Shown here: one piece after another, positions 15,343-24,018 of the stretch
Layout of the letters: every line of letters starts with the position of its first letter
Numbering within the stretch: position 1 is the stretch's first letter
Origin: Hyphomicrobiales bacterium
GTDB lineage: Bacteria > Pseudomonadota > Alphaproteobacteria > Rhizobiales > Beijerinckiaceae
Length of the DNA stretch: 64,000 nucleotides
Direction of reading: 5' to 3'
NCBI GenBank assembly: GCA_019075905.1
Contig: JAGXAM010000013.1
Coordinates: forward strand, 1-64,000
Notes under the pieces: generated by a model
Database searches by the model: none
Seen by the model: only the letters and a program-made list of their open reading frames with translations
Told to the model about the DNA's origin: nothing
Translations under genes and position numbers: made by a program

Positions 15343-16587
15343 ATGAAATCCGCGGTTTTGAAATATCTCATTGTCACGCTTCTGGCGAGCGGTTCGGCAG
15401 TTGCGGCTGACCTCCCCGACAGCAGTTCTGGCCCTGTGCCGAAGACCCCGCCCGCAGCGCCTGCGCCGCCGGCCTTGCTTCCTGCCATGGCGGGGCCTCT
15501 GACGGCCAATCCAGATCCGTTCTTTGTGCCGACGCCCTTCGGCAAGATTTATGTCACCGGTGTGCTGAGCGGCATGCTGCAGAGCACGACCAATCCGATT
15601 GCTAACCCGTTCGACCCGGCCAGGAGCTCCCAGGGTGACCTGACCAATGCCCAGATCTTCATCCAGAAGGTCGACGGTCCGATCCAGTTTTTCGCGGATT
15701 TTGGCGCCTATTCGCTGCCAGCGCTCGGGACGCCCTATTTCACGTCGCTGCGCGCGACCCACGATTATTTTTCCTATGTGCCGATGGCGTTTCTTAAAAT
15801 CGCCCCGACCGATACATTCTCGTTCGAGGTGGGCGCCCTTCCGACACTGGTTGGCGCGGAATATAATTTCACGTTCCAGAATATGAATATCGATCGCGGC
15901 CTGCTGTGGAACCAGGAATCGGCCGTCAGCAAGGGCATTCAGGTCAATTACACCGTAGGGCCGCTGGCGCTGTCGGCATCGCTCAACGACGGGTTTGACT
16001 CGAACCACTACAGCTGGCTGTCAGGTTCGGCGACCTATACGATCAACCCGCAGAACTCGCTGGCCTTTATCGCGGCTGGCAACCTGCAGCGCACGCTTGC
16101 GAACTCGATCGTCACGCCGATCCTGCAGAACAATTCGCAGATTTATAACCTGATCTACACCTACACCAACGCGCCCTGGACCCTCACAGCCTATGCGCAA
16201 TATTCGGTGGTTCCGGCATTGCCGGCCTACACCAACGCCTATGCGGCAACGGCCGCAACGACCTCGGGAAGCACTGAAGGCGTAGGGCTGCTCGCCAACT
16301 ACAGTTTCCCCGAGAAGAGCTTCCTTGCCGGCTTGAGCCTGCCAGTCCGGCTTGAATACATCGCGTCAACCGGCAATTCCCTCACCGGCCCCAATCTGAT
16401 CAATGGTCCCGGCAGCAAGGCTTGGTCGGCGACCTTCACGCCGACCTACCAGTACAAGCGCTTCTTCGTGCGCGGCGAGGCTTCCTATGTGAAGCTGCAA
16501 AACGGCACGCTGGGCTCGGAATTTGGCCCGCTCGGCAACAAGACCTCGCAGGCCCGCTTCAAGCTTGAAACCGGCGTGATTTTCTAA
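15343..16587 (+). CDS. Outer-membrane beta-barrel porin (BBP2/OmpL-like)
   Basis: A 22-residue Sec signal peptide ending AVAA is followed by a proline-rich linker (about residues 25-60) and a long series of alternating amphipathic strands ending in a C-terminal phenylalanine, the signal for outer-membrane barrel insertion. Motifs such as SFEVGALPTLVGAEYNFTFQ and GIQVNYTVGPLALSASLNDG fit the putative beta-barrel porin-2 family. At 414 residues it could form a 16-strand or similar channel. It stands alone between its own promoter and terminator, so it is a monocistronic gene; the permeant is unknown. Confidence 0.82.
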   Translation: MKSAVLKYLIVTLLASGSAVAADLPDSSSGPVPKTPPAAPAPPALLPAMAGPLTANPDPFFVPTPFGKIYVTGVLSGMLQSTTNPIANPFDPARSSQGDLTNAQIFIQKVDGPIQFFADFGAYSLPALGTPYFTSLRATHDYFSYVPMAFLKIAPTDTFSFEVGALPTLVGAEYNFTFQNMNIDRGLLWNQESAVSKGIQVNYTVGPLALSASLNDGFDSNHYSWLSGSATYTINPQNSLAFIAAGNLQRTLANSIVTPILQNNSQIYNLIYTYTNAPWTLTAYAQYSVVPALPAYTNAYAATAATTSGSTEGVGLLANYSFPEKSFLAGLSLPVRLEYIASTGNSLTGPNLINGPGSKAWSATFTPTYQYKRFFVRGEASYVKLQNGTLGSEFGPLGNKTSQARFKLETGVIF

Positions 16588-16615
16588 AAATCAGCCGCAA
16601 CACCCGCGTCGCAAC

Positions 16616-16656
16616 AAAAATCCCTGATCGCTATGACCTGCGGTCAGGGATTTTTT
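16616..16656. terminator. Bidirectional rho-independent terminator between porin and cysNC
   Basis: AAAAATCCCTGA (16616-16627) pairs with TCAGGGATTTTT (16644-16655), and the flanking A- and T-runs give a U-tail in both directions. It would end both the porin transcript and the convergent cysD-cysNC transcript. Confidence 0.8.
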
Positions 16657-16694
16657 ATGCCGGCACGGCGGGTCCCCGGGGGGCGCGCGGCAGC

Positions 16695-18605
16695 TCAGCC
16701 GCGCAAGCCCTTCGCCAGCACATAGTCAATCACCCGGTCAGCCAGGACCTCGGCCGGGGTGCCTTCGGTGGTCAGCACCAGTTCGGCGGCCTGCGGCGCC
16801 TCATAGGGCTGGTCGATGCCGGTGAAGTTCTTGATCTGGCCGGCGAGGGCGCGCTTGTAGAGGCCCTTGGTGTCGCGGGCGATACAGGCCTCAAGGCTGG
16901 TCTCGACGTAAATCTCGACGAATTCACCCGGTTCAACCAGCGCCCGCACCATGTCGCGATCCGCCTTGAACGGCGAGATGAACGAGCAAAGCGCGATCAC
17001 CCCTGCCTCCAGCATCAGCTTGGCGACCTCGCCGACCCGGCGGATATTTTCCACCCGGTCAGCATTGGTGAAACCAAGATTGCGGTTGAGACCATGGCGC
17101 ATATTGTCGCCATCGAGCAGGGTCGTGTGGGCGCCCAAGGCATGCAGGCGCGCCTCCACCAGATTGGCGATGGTGGATTTGCCGGAGCCGGAAAGGCCGG
17201 TAAACCACAGGATCAGCGGCTTTTGCCCCTTGAGGGCGGCGCGCTCGGTCTTGTTGATCACCAGAGCCTGGCGATGCACGTTGGTCGCCCGCCGCAGGGC
17301 AAAATCGATCATGCCCGCCGCCGCCGTGACATTGGTTTCGCGGTCGATCAGGATGAAGGCCCCGGTGGCGTGGTTGTCGGCATAGGCATCAAAGCTCACC
17401 GGCACGCTGGTCGAAAGGTTGCAGACGCCGATTTCATTGAGATCGAGTGTAGCCGCCGCCAGCGGCTCCAGCGTATCGACATCAATCCGCCGGCGAATGG
17501 CAGTCAAAGAGGTCGGCACCAGCCTCGAACCGATCTTCATCAAATAGGAGCGGCCCGGCAACAGCTTGTCGGCGCTCATCCAGATGAGATGCGCGGCAAA
17601 CTGGTCGGCCACCTGCGGCCGGCTTTCCGGTGTCGATATCAGGTCGCCGCGCGCCGCATCGATTTCATGATCGAGCACGAGGCTGACAGCATCGCCGGTC
17701 GTGGCGCGGGCGAGATCGCCATCGGCCGTATGGATGCGGCGGATTCTTGCACTGGCCCCCGAAGGCGCCATGACCACGCTGTCACCAACGCCGATGCTGC
17801 CGCTGGCAATCGTCCCCGCCAGCCCGCGAAAATTCAGGTCGGGCCGGTTTACCCATTGCACCCACATGCGAAACGGCAGGGGTTCAGCTTTTGCGGTGAG
17901 GCTGACACGCTCCAGCGCCTCGATCAGCGTCGGGCCGTTGAACCAGCCGAGCCGCTCGCCGCGCGCCGACATATTGTCACCAAACCGTGCAGCCACCGGC
18001 AATGCGACGACGCCCTCAAGCCCGAGGCGCGTGGCAAAGGCGGTAAATTCCGCGGCAATGGCATGGAAGACCCCAGCATCATAATCGACAAGGTCAATCT
18101 TGTTGACCGCCAGAATAACGTGGCGAACCCCCATCAGCGCGACAATGGCGGCGTGGCGGCGGGTCTGGCGCGAGACGCCCTTGCGGGCATCAACCAGCAC
18201 CACGGCGCAATCGGCCTGCGAGGCACCGGTCGCCATATTGCGGGTATATTGCTCGTGGCCCGGTGTGTCGGCCACCATGAAGGAGCGCGTCGGCGTCGCA
18301 AAATAACGCCAGGCGACATCGATGGTAATGCCCTGCTCGCGCTCCGCCTCAAGACCATCGACCAGCAAGGCATAGTCGATATTCTCGCCATCGGTGCCAT
18401 GGCGCAAGCTGTCGCGCTTCAGGGTCGCCAGCAAATCATCGGGAATCAGGCGGCGCTCAAACAGCAGGCGACCGATCAGCGTCGATTTGCCGTCATCCAC
18501 CGAGCCGCAGGTGATGAAACGCAGGGTCGGCAGGTCGACAGCGGCCGTATCGAGGGCGGGGGCGGGTGCGCTGGCAGCAGCGCTGGCAAGGGCAAGAGCG
18601 CTCAT
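16695..18605 (-). CDS. cysN: Bifunctional sulfate adenylyltransferase subunit 1 / adenylylsulfate kinase
   Basis: The N-terminal CysN part is a GTPase: FITCGSVDDGKSTLIGRLLF, DTPGHEQYTRNM and NKIDLVDYD mark G1, G3 and G4. It drives APS formation together with CysD. The C-terminal CysC part (from about residue 440) has its own P-loop WFTGLSGSGKSTIAN and the APS-kinase motif DGDNMRHGLNRNLGF, phosphorylating APS to PAPS. The fusion is common in Rhizobiales (also called NodQ-like). The ATG at 18605 is one base past the cysD stop codon; length is 636 residues. Confidence 0.95.
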   Translation of the reverse strand: MSALALASAAASAPAPALDTAAVDLPTLRFITCGSVDDGKSTLIGRLLFERRLIPDDLLATLKRDSLRHGTDGENIDYALLVDGLEAEREQGITIDVAWRYFATPTRSFMVADTPGHEQYTRNMATGASQADCAVVLVDARKGVSRQTRRHAAIVALMGVRHVILAVNKIDLVDYDAGVFHAIAAEFTAFATRLGLEGVVALPVAARFGDNMSARGERLGWFNGPTLIEALERVSLTAKAEPLPFRMWVQWVNRPDLNFRGLAGTIASGSIGVGDSVVMAPSGASARIRRIHTADGDLARATTGDAVSLVLDHEIDAARGDLISTPESRPQVADQFAAHLIWMSADKLLPGRSYLMKIGSRLVPTSLTAIRRRIDVDTLEPLAAATLDLNEIGVCNLSTSVPVSFDAYADNHATGAFILIDRETNVTAAAGMIDFALRRATNVHRQALVINKTERAALKGQKPLILWFTGLSGSGKSTIANLVEARLHALGAHTTLLDGDNMRHGLNRNLGFTNADRVENIRRVGEVAKLMLEAGVIALCSFISPFKADRDMVRALVEPGEFVEIYVETSLEACIARDTKGLYKRALAGQIKNFTGIDQPYEAPQAAELVLTTEGTPAEVLADRVIDYVLAKGLRG

Positions 18606-18606
18606 C

Positions 18607-19512
18607 TCAGAAATACCCCTCACGCTTTTTCTTTTCCATGGACCCGGTTTCATCGGCATCGATCAGCCGCCCCTGGCGCTCAGAAACGCTGGAGCCGCGC
18701 ATTTCATCGATGATTTCGGGCAAAGTCGTGGCCGTCGATGGCACGGCCCCCGTCAAAGGGTAGCAACCGAGCGTGCGAAACCGCACCATCCTGATTTCCG
18801 GAATCTCGCCCGGCAACAAAGGCAGGCGCTCGTCATCGACCATGATCCATGTGCCGTCGCGCCAGACCACCGGGCGGGGTCGCGCAAAATAAAGCTCGGG
18901 CACCGCGATGTTTTCGGCGGCGATATAGTCCCATACATCGGCCTCGGTCCAGTTCGACAGCGGAAACACCCGCATGGACTCGCCGCGCTTGATGCGGGTG
19001 TTGAAAAGGTTCCACAATTCCGGGCGCTGGTTGCGTGGATCCCACGCATGCGCCGATGAGCGATGCGAAAAAATCCGCTCCTTGGCGCGCGATTTCTCCT
19101 CGTCGCGCCGCGCCCCGCCGAAAGCGGCGTCAAACTGGTGCTCGTCGAGGGCCTGGCGCAGCCCTTCGGTTTTCATGACATGGGTGTGCACCGACGAACC
19201 CGACGCAATCGGCGACACCCCGCGCTCCAGCCCTTGCCGGTTGATATGGACAATCATTTTCAGGTCATGGCGCGCCGCCAGCGCATCGCGAAACGCGATC
19301 ATCTCGCGAAATTTCCACGTCGTATCAACATGCAGCAGCGGAAACGGCAGCCGACCTGGGCTAAAGGCCTTGAGCGCCACATGCAGCATGACGCTCGAAT
19401 CCTTGCCGATCGAATAGAGCATCACCGGGCGCGCAAATTCCGCCACCGTCTCGCGCATGATGAAGATCGCCTCGCTTTCCAGCGCGCGCAGATGACGACT
19501 CAAGACAGGCAT
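18607..19512 (-). CDS. cysD: Sulfate adenylyltransferase subunit 2
   Basis: The 301-residue protein has the PP-loop ATP-pyrophosphatase motif [12 protein letters not shown] and the family phrases [44 protein letters not shown] and LGCYPLTGA. With CysN it makes adenosine 5'-phosphosulfate from sulfate and ATP. It is the promoter-proximal gene of a two-gene operon with cysNC. The 89 bases before it are markedly AT-rich (19545-19601) compared with the neighbourhood and probably hold its promoter. Confidence 0.95.
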   Translation of the reverse strand: MPVLSRHLRALESEAIFIMRETVAEFARPVMLYSIGKDSSVMLHVALKAFSPGRLPFPLLHVDTTWKFREMIAFRDALAARHDLKMIVHINRQGLERGVSPIASGSSVHTHVMKTEGLRQALDEHQFDAAFGGARRDEEKSRAKERIFSHRSSAHAWDPRNQRPELWNLFNTRIKRGESMRVFPLSNWTEADVWDYIAAENIAVPELYFARPRPVVWRDGTWIMVDDERLPLLPGEIPEIRMVRFRTLGCYPLTGAVPSTATTLPEIIDEMRGSSVSERQGRLIDADETGSMEKKKREGYF

Positions 19513-19601
19513 AACACGTCCTTTGGGTTCAACCGAATACCCATCTCTATATTACCGCAATCAAATTGTAAATTATTTTATTACACAAAAATAATATGTA
19601 A

Positions 19602-20225
19602 TTATGGCAGGCTTGGTGTGGTCTCAGCCCAGGCCGGCAAGGCCCTGATGGTCTCGAACCACGCCATGATCGCCTTGTAGTCATGCAGCGGCAATTTGCC
19701 TGCTTCCAGAAACATCAAGCCGGCCGACACCGCAAAATCCGCCAGGGTGACGCTGTCACCGGCCAGCCAGTTCCGGCCTGTGAGCGCGCCTTCCAGCACG
19801 GCGGCGAATCGCTGCAATTGTGGCAAGGCCGCCGCCAGCACCGCCTCATCCGGCGCGCCCTGGCGGCGCAATTGCTTGAAATAATGTTCCCGGAAAAATG
19901 GTGCCAGTGCCGGCAGCCAATGCGCCACCGCCCAGAATTGCCAGCGCGTCACATCCGCCTGCGCCCGGCCCTGTTGCGGCCACAGCCGCGTGCCCGGCAC
20001 CTTGCTGCACAAAAACTGCGCTATGGCATTGGCTTCCCACAATTTGAAGTCGCCATCCACCAGCACCGGAAACAGGCCATTGGGATTGAGCTTGAGATAT
20101 TCCGGCGTCTTGTGCTCACCGGCGGCGGCATTGACCTGATGGACATCGAGCTCAAGTCCGAGATGGCGTGCCGTCAAAAGCACAATACGGCCGTTGGGCG
20201 AAAGGGGCGAGTTATAAAGCTGCAT
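19602..20225 (-). CDS. Glutathione S-transferase family protein
   Basis: The 207-residue protein has a thioredoxin-like N-terminal domain beginning MQLYNSPLSPNGRIVLLTAR, with the substrate-binding cis-proline region PNGLFPVLVDGDFKLWEANA and the helical C-terminal domain phrase WLAGDSVTLADFAVSAGLMF. The glutathione-activating residue is probably the serine in NSPLSPN. It is divergent from the carrier-protein-ligase operon and upstream of cysD on the same strand, consistent with a role in thiol metabolism, although the substrate cannot be named. Confidence 0.88.
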   Translation of the reverse strand: MQLYNSPLSPNGRIVLLTARHLGLELDVHQVNAAAGEHKTPEYLKLNPNGLFPVLVDGDFKLWEANAIAQFLCSKVPGTRLWPQQGRAQADVTRWQFWAVAHWLPALAPFFREHYFKQLRRQGAPDEAVLAAALPQLQRFAAVLEGALTGRNWLAGDSVTLADFAVSAGLMFLEAGKLPLHDYKAIMAWFETIRALPAWAETTPSLP

Positions 20226-20384
20226 GACAAATGACCTCTTCAAGTGTGCTGCATTGTTGCCGCTGCTTGGCGTTTGAAGCAAGGCCCTCCAGTGTATGCC
20301 CGCACCAGTCCTCCGGTTTTCTGCACGGCCATGCCAACGCGCCTGCCTCACGCGCGCGAACCTCATAGTCAACAAAAGCTTAAG

Positions 20385-20422
20385 ATATACAATAAAATTG
20401 CGCATTGAATATAGTTGTATAT
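20385..20422. promoter_or_regulatory. AT-rich inverted repeat between divergent GST and acyl-CoA dehydrogenase genes
   Basis: ATATACAA (20385-20392) and TTGTATAT (20415-20422) are perfect inverted arms separated by 22 bases, in the 306-base divergent intergenic region (20226-20531). The surroundings are far more AT-rich than the genes. This is a candidate operator/promoter zone for the operon starting at 20532. No small carrier-protein gene and no SAM-type riboswitch were found in this interval. Confidence 0.4.
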
Positions 20423-20531
20423 TTACCGCCTTCATTAGCGATATTATCAGTTTCATGTTGTAAAACTTTTGAGATATGCAAGGTTAACTTCATTAATCAA
20501 GAAGTTACCCAGCGATTTTATGGAGACTGGC

Positions 20532-21737
20532 GTGAACATACATCAATCAATGCACGGCATGCTGGAGGCGCCGGTCAAGAAAAGCAGCCAGTTTGTGCAA
20601 AGTGCGCACAAAATTGCCGCCATCGCCAGCACCCACGCTGCCCAGGTCGACAAGGCCAGCCGCTTTCCGCATGAGGCCATGGCGGCGGTGCGCGAGCACA
20701 AATTGCTCGGCGCCACGGTGCCGGTGCAATTTGGTGGCAGCGGCGCAAGCCTGCGCGATATTGTTGAGGTTTGTTTCATTCTCGGCCAGAGCTGCGCCTC
20801 GACCGCGATGATTTTCGCCATGCATCACGTCAAGGCGGCCTGCATCATCGGTCATTATGGCGAAAGCCCCTGGCACATGGCTTTCATGCGCCGCATGGTC
20901 ACTGACCAGTTGCTGCTGGCCTCCTCCACCACCGAGGGCCAGAGCGGCGGTGATGTGCGCAATTCCAACGCGCCGGTCATCGAGGATGGCGGCTCGTTCA
21001 CGCTGGAGCGAGCCGCGACGGTCTTGTCTTACGGCGAGCAGGCCGACGCCCTGGTGACCACGGCCCGGCGCAGCGCTGCGGCAGCCGCCTCTGACCAGGT
21101 CCTGGTGATCCTGGACAAGAGCGACTACAGCCTGACCCCGACATTTGGCTGGGAAACCCTCGGCATGCGCGGCACCTGTTCGGGCGGTTTCGGCCTCAAG
21201 GCCCGCGGCCAGATCAGCCAGATCATGCCGGTCGATTACGCCACCATCCATGCCGAATCGATGATCCCGGCTGCGCATCTGATGTGGGGTGCGGTCTGGG
21301 GCGGCATTGCGGCCGGCGCGCACGAGCGGGCCCGGCGGCATTTGCGCAAACTGGCCACCAGCAGCGGCACGGTGCCTTCCGGCGTCGCCTGGCTGAACCG
21401 CGCCGCCACTCATCTCACCGCCCTGCGGGCCATGCTCAACAACACGCTCGACCAGTATGAAAATGCTGTCGGCACACCCGATATGCTCAACCAGCTCGAG
21501 CTGCAGACGGCCATCACCCTGCTCAAAGTTGATGTCTCGGAACTTGCCGTCGCCTCGGTCATGGCCTCGCTGCGCGCCAATGGCCTGCCGGGCTATCGCG
21601 AGGATGGCGAAGCCAGCAATGCCCGCGCCCTTCGCGACGTGCTGTCGGCGCCGTTGATGATCAACAATGATCGCATTCTGGGCAATCTCGGCATCGCTCC
21701 GCTGATGATCTCCCCGGCGTCGACGCTTACCCCCTGA
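20532..21737 (+). CDS. Acyl-CoA dehydrogenase-family flavoprotein
   Basis: The protein (401 residues) follows the acyl-CoA dehydrogenase plan: N-terminal helices with FPHEAMAAVREHKLLGATVP, the mid-domain LLASSTTEGQSGGDVRNSNA, and a C-terminal helical bundle containing AVWGGIAAGAHERARRHL. GTG at 20532 is preferred because GGAGACTGGC precedes it; ATGs at 20520 and 20550 are alternatives. It is the first gene of an operon with an amino acid:carrier-protein ligase, so it may desaturate an aminoacyl group held on a phosphopantetheine arm rather than a fatty acyl-CoA. That substrate is an inference. Confidence 0.8.
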   Translation: MNIHQSMHGMLEAPVKKSSQFVQSAHKIAAIASTHAAQVDKASRFPHEAMAAVREHKLLGATVPVQFGGSGASLRDIVEVCFILGQSCASTAMIFAMHHVKAACIIGHYGESPWHMAFMRRMVTDQLLLASSTTEGQSGGDVRNSNAPVIEDGGSFTLERAATVLSYGEQADALVTTARRSAAAAASDQVLVILDKSDYSLTPTFGWETLGMRGTCSGGFGLKARGQISQIMPVDYATIHAESMIPAAHLMWGAVWGGIAAGAHERARRHLRKLATSSGTVPSGVAWLNRAATHLTALRAMLNNTLDQYENAVGTPDMLNQLELQTAITLLKVDVSELAVASVMASLRANGLPGYREDGEASNARALRDVLSAPLMINNDRILGNLGIAPLMISPASTLTP

Positions 21738-21761
21738 CCCAAAGCGCACGGAGTCGCATCC

Positions 21762-22691
21762 ATGAATATCGCCCTGAAACCCGCCCCGCTCGACGCCCAA
21801 GGCCAGCAGGAACTGGTTGAGACCCTGTTTCGCCCCATGGGCGTTGACGGGGTGATGGCACGCACCGGGCGCTATGAGGCCGTGGTTCGCGGTCTCGAAG
21901 CCTTTATCGACAGCCAGCGGCCGGCACAGGCGGCCATCTTCCGCTTTCCGCCGGTAATGAGCCGCAAGATGATCGAGCGCTCCGGCTATCTGAATTCCTT
22001 CCCCAATTTGCTCGGCTGCATGTGCTGCCTCACCGGATCCGAGCGCGATATCACCGCCACGGTCGCCAGTTTCAATGCCGGCGAAACCGACTGGACCGAT
22101 GCTTTGGCGGCGAGCGATCTCGTGCTCAGCCCGGCCAGCTGCTACCCGATCTATCCCATGGCGGCAGAGGCCGGGCCCGTGCCGCGCGCCGGCCTGTGGT
22201 TCGATGTCGCCTGCGATTGCTTCCGCCGCGAACCGTCAAGGTCAATTGATCGCCTGCAATCATTCCGTATGCGCGAATATGTGCGCATCGGCACACCGGA
22301 GCAAATTCTCGCCTTCCGCGCCGAATGGATCGAACGCGCCAAGGGCATGGCCGATGAGCTTGGCCTCGCCTATGGCGTCGATGTCGCCAATGATCCGTTC
22401 TTCGGGCGTGGCGGCGAGATCATGGCGGCAAGCCAGGTGCAGCAGGCGCTGAAATTCGAGCTGCTGGTGCCTGTAGTTTCGACGACAAAGCCAACCGCCT
22501 GCATGAGTTTCAACTATCACCTCGAACATTTCACGGAAGTCTGGGACATGCGCGATGAGGATGGTGCCATGCCGCACAGCGGCTGCGTCGCCTTCGGCAT
22601 GGACCGGCTCGCCGTTGCCATGTTCGCGACCCACGGTCTCGATCCGGCGCTCTGGCCTGCCTGGCTGCGGCGCATCCTTCAGCTGACCTGA
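21762..22691 (+). CDS. Amino acid--[acyl-carrier-protein] ligase (SerRS-like)
   Basis: This 309-residue protein looks like the catalytic core of an archaeal-type seryl-tRNA synthetase without a tRNA-binding domain. Class II motif 2 appears as CFRREPSRSIDRLQSFRMRE and motif 3 as GCVAFGMDRLAVAMF; the zinc ligands expected in the family are visible as the cysteines around LGCMCCLTGSE, the glutamate of FRREPS and the cysteine of SGCVAFG. Characterised homologues in Bradyrhizobium and Agrobacterium charge glycine or alanine onto a dedicated carrier protein. It is 24 bases after the dehydrogenase gene and 12 before the MetY-like gene. Which amino acid is used cannot be read. Confidence 0.85.
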   Translation: MNIALKPAPLDAQGQQELVETLFRPMGVDGVMARTGRYEAVVRGLEAFIDSQRPAQAAIFRFPPVMSRKMIERSGYLNSFPNLLGCMCCLTGSERDITATVASFNAGETDWTDALAASDLVLSPASCYPIYPMAAEAGPVPRAGLWFDVACDCFRREPSRSIDRLQSFRMREYVRIGTPEQILAFRAEWIERAKGMADELGLAYGVDVANDPFFGRGGEIMAASQVQQALKFELLVPVVSTTKPTACMSFNYHLEHFTEVWDMRDEDGAMPHSGCVAFGMDRLAVAMFATHGLDPALWPAWLRRILQLT

Positions 22692-22703
22692 CGGAGGGCA
22701 GCC

Positions 22704-24014
22704 ATGCGACTGGAAACATTGGCGATCCATGGTGGCTTCGACGGCGACCCGACCACCAGGGCGGCGAGCGTGCCGATCTATCAGACGGCAGCCTATATTT
22801 TCGACAGCGCCGACCACGCCGCCGCCTTGTTCGATCTTGAGGTCGAGGGGTTTCGCTACAGCCGCATTTCCAACCCGACCACCGACATTCTCGAAAAGCG
22901 CGTCGCAGCCATGGAGGGCGGCATCGGAGCGCTCGCCGTTGCCAGCGGTCAGGCCGCCCTGCATTATGCCTTTGTGACGCTGGCCGATCACGGCGGCACC
23001 ATTGTCGCTACCCCGCAGCTCTATGGCACCACGCACACGTTGCTGGCGCATGTGCTGCCGCGCCAAGGCATCAGGGTGCGTTTTGCCAAAAGCGACAGCG
23101 CCGCGGATATTGCTGCTGAAATCGACGAAACCACCCGCGCGGTGTTCTGCGAGAGCGTCGGCAACCCGGCCGGCAATATCTGCGACATTGCTGCCATTGC
23201 CCGTGTCGCCCACGCCGCCGGCGTGCCGCTGGTGGTCGATAATACCGTCGCAACCCCGGCGCTGCTGCGCCCGATCGAGCATGGCGCCGATATTGTCGTG
23301 CATTCGCTGACCAAATTCATGGGCGGCCATGGCACGACGCTCGGCGGCATCATCATCGATGGCGGGCGCTTCGACTGGCGCCAGCAACCGGCGCGCTTTT
23401 CGATCTTCAATGAACCTGATCTTTCCTATCACGGCCTCGTCTATGCCGAACGCTTTGGCGCGGCCGCCTATATAGCGCGCGCCCGCTCGGTATGGATGCG
23501 CACCACCGGCGCGATTCTGCCGGCGACCAGCGCCTTTCAGCTGATGCAGGGCATCGAAACCCTGTCGCTGCGCATGGAGCGCCATGTCGCCAATGCCGGC
23601 GCGGTGGCGCGGTTCCTGCGCGATGACCGGCGGGTGGCCTGGGTCAATTATGCTGGTTTTCCGGACCATCCCGGCTACGCTCTGGTCCAGAGCCAGCTTG
23701 GCGGCAAGGCGCCCTCGCTGCTGACCTTCGGCATTGCCGGCAGCATGGAGGACGGCAAGGTATTTTTCGATGCCTTGAAACTGGTCCGCCGCCTCGTCAA
23801 TATCGGCGATGCCAAGACGCTGGCCTGCCATCCGGCTTCGACCACCCATCGGCAGATGACGCCGGAAGATCAGGTCAAGGCCGGGATTCATCCCGAAACC
23901 ATCCGCATCAGCGTTGGTATCGAGCATATTGACGACATTATCGCTGATCTCGATCAGGCGCTCGGCGCGGCCTTGACGCAGCGCCCGCCCCTGCGCCTTG
24001 CTGCTGGAGGCTGA
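22704..24014 (+). CDS. metY: O-acetylhomoserine aminocarboxypropyltransferase-like PLP enzyme (MetY family)
   Basis: The protein is 436 residues, the MetY length, and starts LETLAIHGGFDGDPTTRAAS. The Cys/Met-metabolism PLP fold is seen in FRYSRISNPTTDILEKRVAA, the cofactor-stacking VASGQAALHYA, and the Schiff-base lysine in HSLTKFMGGHGTTLGG. MetY enzymes replace the acyl group of an O-acylhomoserine with sulfide or a thiol. Its 3' end is followed at once by a MetA-like acyltransferase gene that could supply an acylated substrate. Within this operon it may serve a special sulfur amino acid instead of general methionine synthesis. Confidence 0.85.
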   Translation: MRLETLAIHGGFDGDPTTRAASVPIYQTAAYIFDSADHAAALFDLEVEGFRYSRISNPTTDILEKRVAAMEGGIGALAVASGQAALHYAFVTLADHGGTIVATPQLYGTTHTLLAHVLPRQGIRVRFAKSDSAADIAAEIDETTRAVFCESVGNPAGNICDIAAIARVAHAAGVPLVVDNTVATPALLRPIEHGADIVVHSLTKFMGGHGTTLGGIIIDGGRFDWRQQPARFSIFNEPDLSYHGLVYAERFGAAAYIARARSVWMRTTGAILPATSAFQLMQGIETLSLRMERHVANAGAVARFLRDDRRVAWVNYAGFPDHPGYALVQSQLGGKAPSLLTFGIAGSMEDGKVFFDALKLVRRLVNIGDAKTLACHPASTTHRQMTPEDQVKAGIHPETIRISVGIEHIDDIIADLDQALGAALTQRPPLRLAAGG

Positions 24015-24018
24015 GCCC

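Noticed and set aside
20226-20531. SAM-II riboswitch ahead of the operon containing MetY/MetA-like genes
   Set aside because: Alphaproteobacterial met genes often have one, but the conserved pseudoknot elements could not be found here or in the short gaps before the metY or MetA-like genes.
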